Notes under the pieces: generated by a model
Told to the model about the DNA's origin: nothing
What the model saw: the letters and a program-made list of their open reading frames with translations, nothing else
Database searches by the model: none
Shown: positions 63,744-64,000 of the stretch, one piece after another
Position numbering within the stretch: position 1 is the first letter of the stretch
Layout: every line of letters starts with the position of its first letter
From: an uncultured Clostridium sp.
GTDB lineage: Bacteria; Bacillota; Clostridia; Clostridiales; Clostridiaceae
Reading direction: 5' to 3'
DNA: 64,000 bases
Assembly (NCBI RefSeq): GCF_910588715.1
Contig: NZ_CAJURG010000002.1
Coordinates: 294,283 to 358,282, forward strand
Translations under genes and position numbers: made by a program

Positions 63744-64000
63744 TTATTTATATTGAAGCTTTACCATTTCATTTAATATATAAGCTAATTTAATAGCTTT
63801 TATTTCAATAATATTTTCATTTATCTCAAATCTAACTGTTTCAATACTATCAGTTATTGAGTTAATTGCATTTTTTAATTCAATAATATTAAGTTCCTTA
63901 GCTTCTTTTCTACCATATCCAATATCATATTTATGAATATTTGCATCTTCCTTTTTAGAAAAAATATTAAGTATACCACATCTATCTGATGCTAATATGT
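63744..64000 (-). CDS. Unknown protein, C-terminal fragment
   Basis: An open frame enters from the right edge and ends at a stop at 63744-63746; 84 residues are visible. Composition is Ile-, Asn- and Glu-rich and probably helical near the end (ELKNAINSITDSIETVRFEI, KAIKLAYILNEMVKLQYK). A terminator hairpin 70 bp downstream supports a real gene end. I recognise no motif; a Cys in SDRCGILN is the only notable residue. Confidence 0.6.
   Translation of the reverse strand, partial: ILASDRCGILNIFSKKEDANIHKYDIGYGRKEAKELNIIELKNAINSITDSIETVRFEINENIIEIKAIKLAYILNEMVKLQYK

Noticed and set aside
1..64000. CRISPR array, prophage, insertion sequence or tRNA genes
   Set aside because: No regularly spaced repeats, integrase, transposase, phage structural genes or tRNA-like cloverleaf sequences were recognised by eye. 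A covariance-model scan would be the decisive check for small RNAs.

Overview
The window looks like chromosomal DNA of a low-GC, spore-forming anaerobe of Clostridium sensu stricto. The sequence is very AT-rich, start sites carry strong GGAGG ribosome-binding sites, and most transcription units end in hairpins followed by T-tracts. The gene content fits: a monomeric [FeFe] hydrogenase, a hybrid-cluster protein of the strict-anaerobe type, a PPi-type phosphofructokinase, a GerMN/LysM spore-type protein and class II galT. The species cannot be fixed from the sequence alone. I see no rRNA or tRNA gene, prophage, insertion sequence or CRISPR array. Both edges cut a gene on the minus strand.

Layout. 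1-5.7 kb: lipid and membrane genes (a glycolipid glycosyltransferase fragment, a PAP2 phosphatase), a tight oligoendopeptidase F-rhomboid-membrane protein operon, and small unknown genes. 5.7-15.8 kb: asparagine synthetase, a ClpP paralogue with an altered catalytic triad, MntP, PPi-phosphofructokinase, a class V aminotransferase, a gene pair ending in a DUF4397 protein, and an ABC-F ATPase. 15.8-23.4 kb: a Ca2+-type P-type ATPase and a Ter stress operon (YceG, TelA, three TerD). 23.8-27.6 kb: a lone BcsA-like glycosyltransferase with an intact PilZ domain, and a Suv3-like RNA helicase. 27.8-31.8 kb: an anaerobic redox cluster (hcp, a Crp/Fnr regulator, a CpIII-like [FeFe] hydrogenase). 32-43.4 kb: a GerMN-LysM protein, a heterodimeric ABC exporter with a divergent MarR regulator, a purine permease, and a zinc-uptake operon with its Fur-family regulator. 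43.4-64 kb: carbohydrate and envelope functions (galM, pullulanase, an LCP protein, a polysaccharide deacetylase, an ECF transporter, ROK-galT-galK, a GH13_20 amylase with a divergent AraC regulator), then a DbpA helicase, a small siroheme protein and a truncated unknown gene.

How the genes work together. GalM, GalK and GalT give most of the Leloir pathway (galE is not in the window), under a ROK regulator that has a long palindrome in front of it. The GH13_20 enzyme and the pullulanase both lack signal peptides, so they should trim alpha-glucans inside the cell. The Crp/Fnr gene sits between hcp and the hydrogenase, and a perfect FNR-like palindrome lies where a class II activator of hcp would bind. 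The zinc operon carries its own regulator and a near-perfect palindrome just past its predicted transcription start.

The parts most worth a second look are the Ter operon beside a Ca2+ pump and facing a c-di-GMP-type glycosyltransferase, the ClpP paralogue with Asn at position 172, the Suv3-like helicase, the hcp palindrome that is also part of a terminator, and several unexplained palindromes and repeats in promoter regions.
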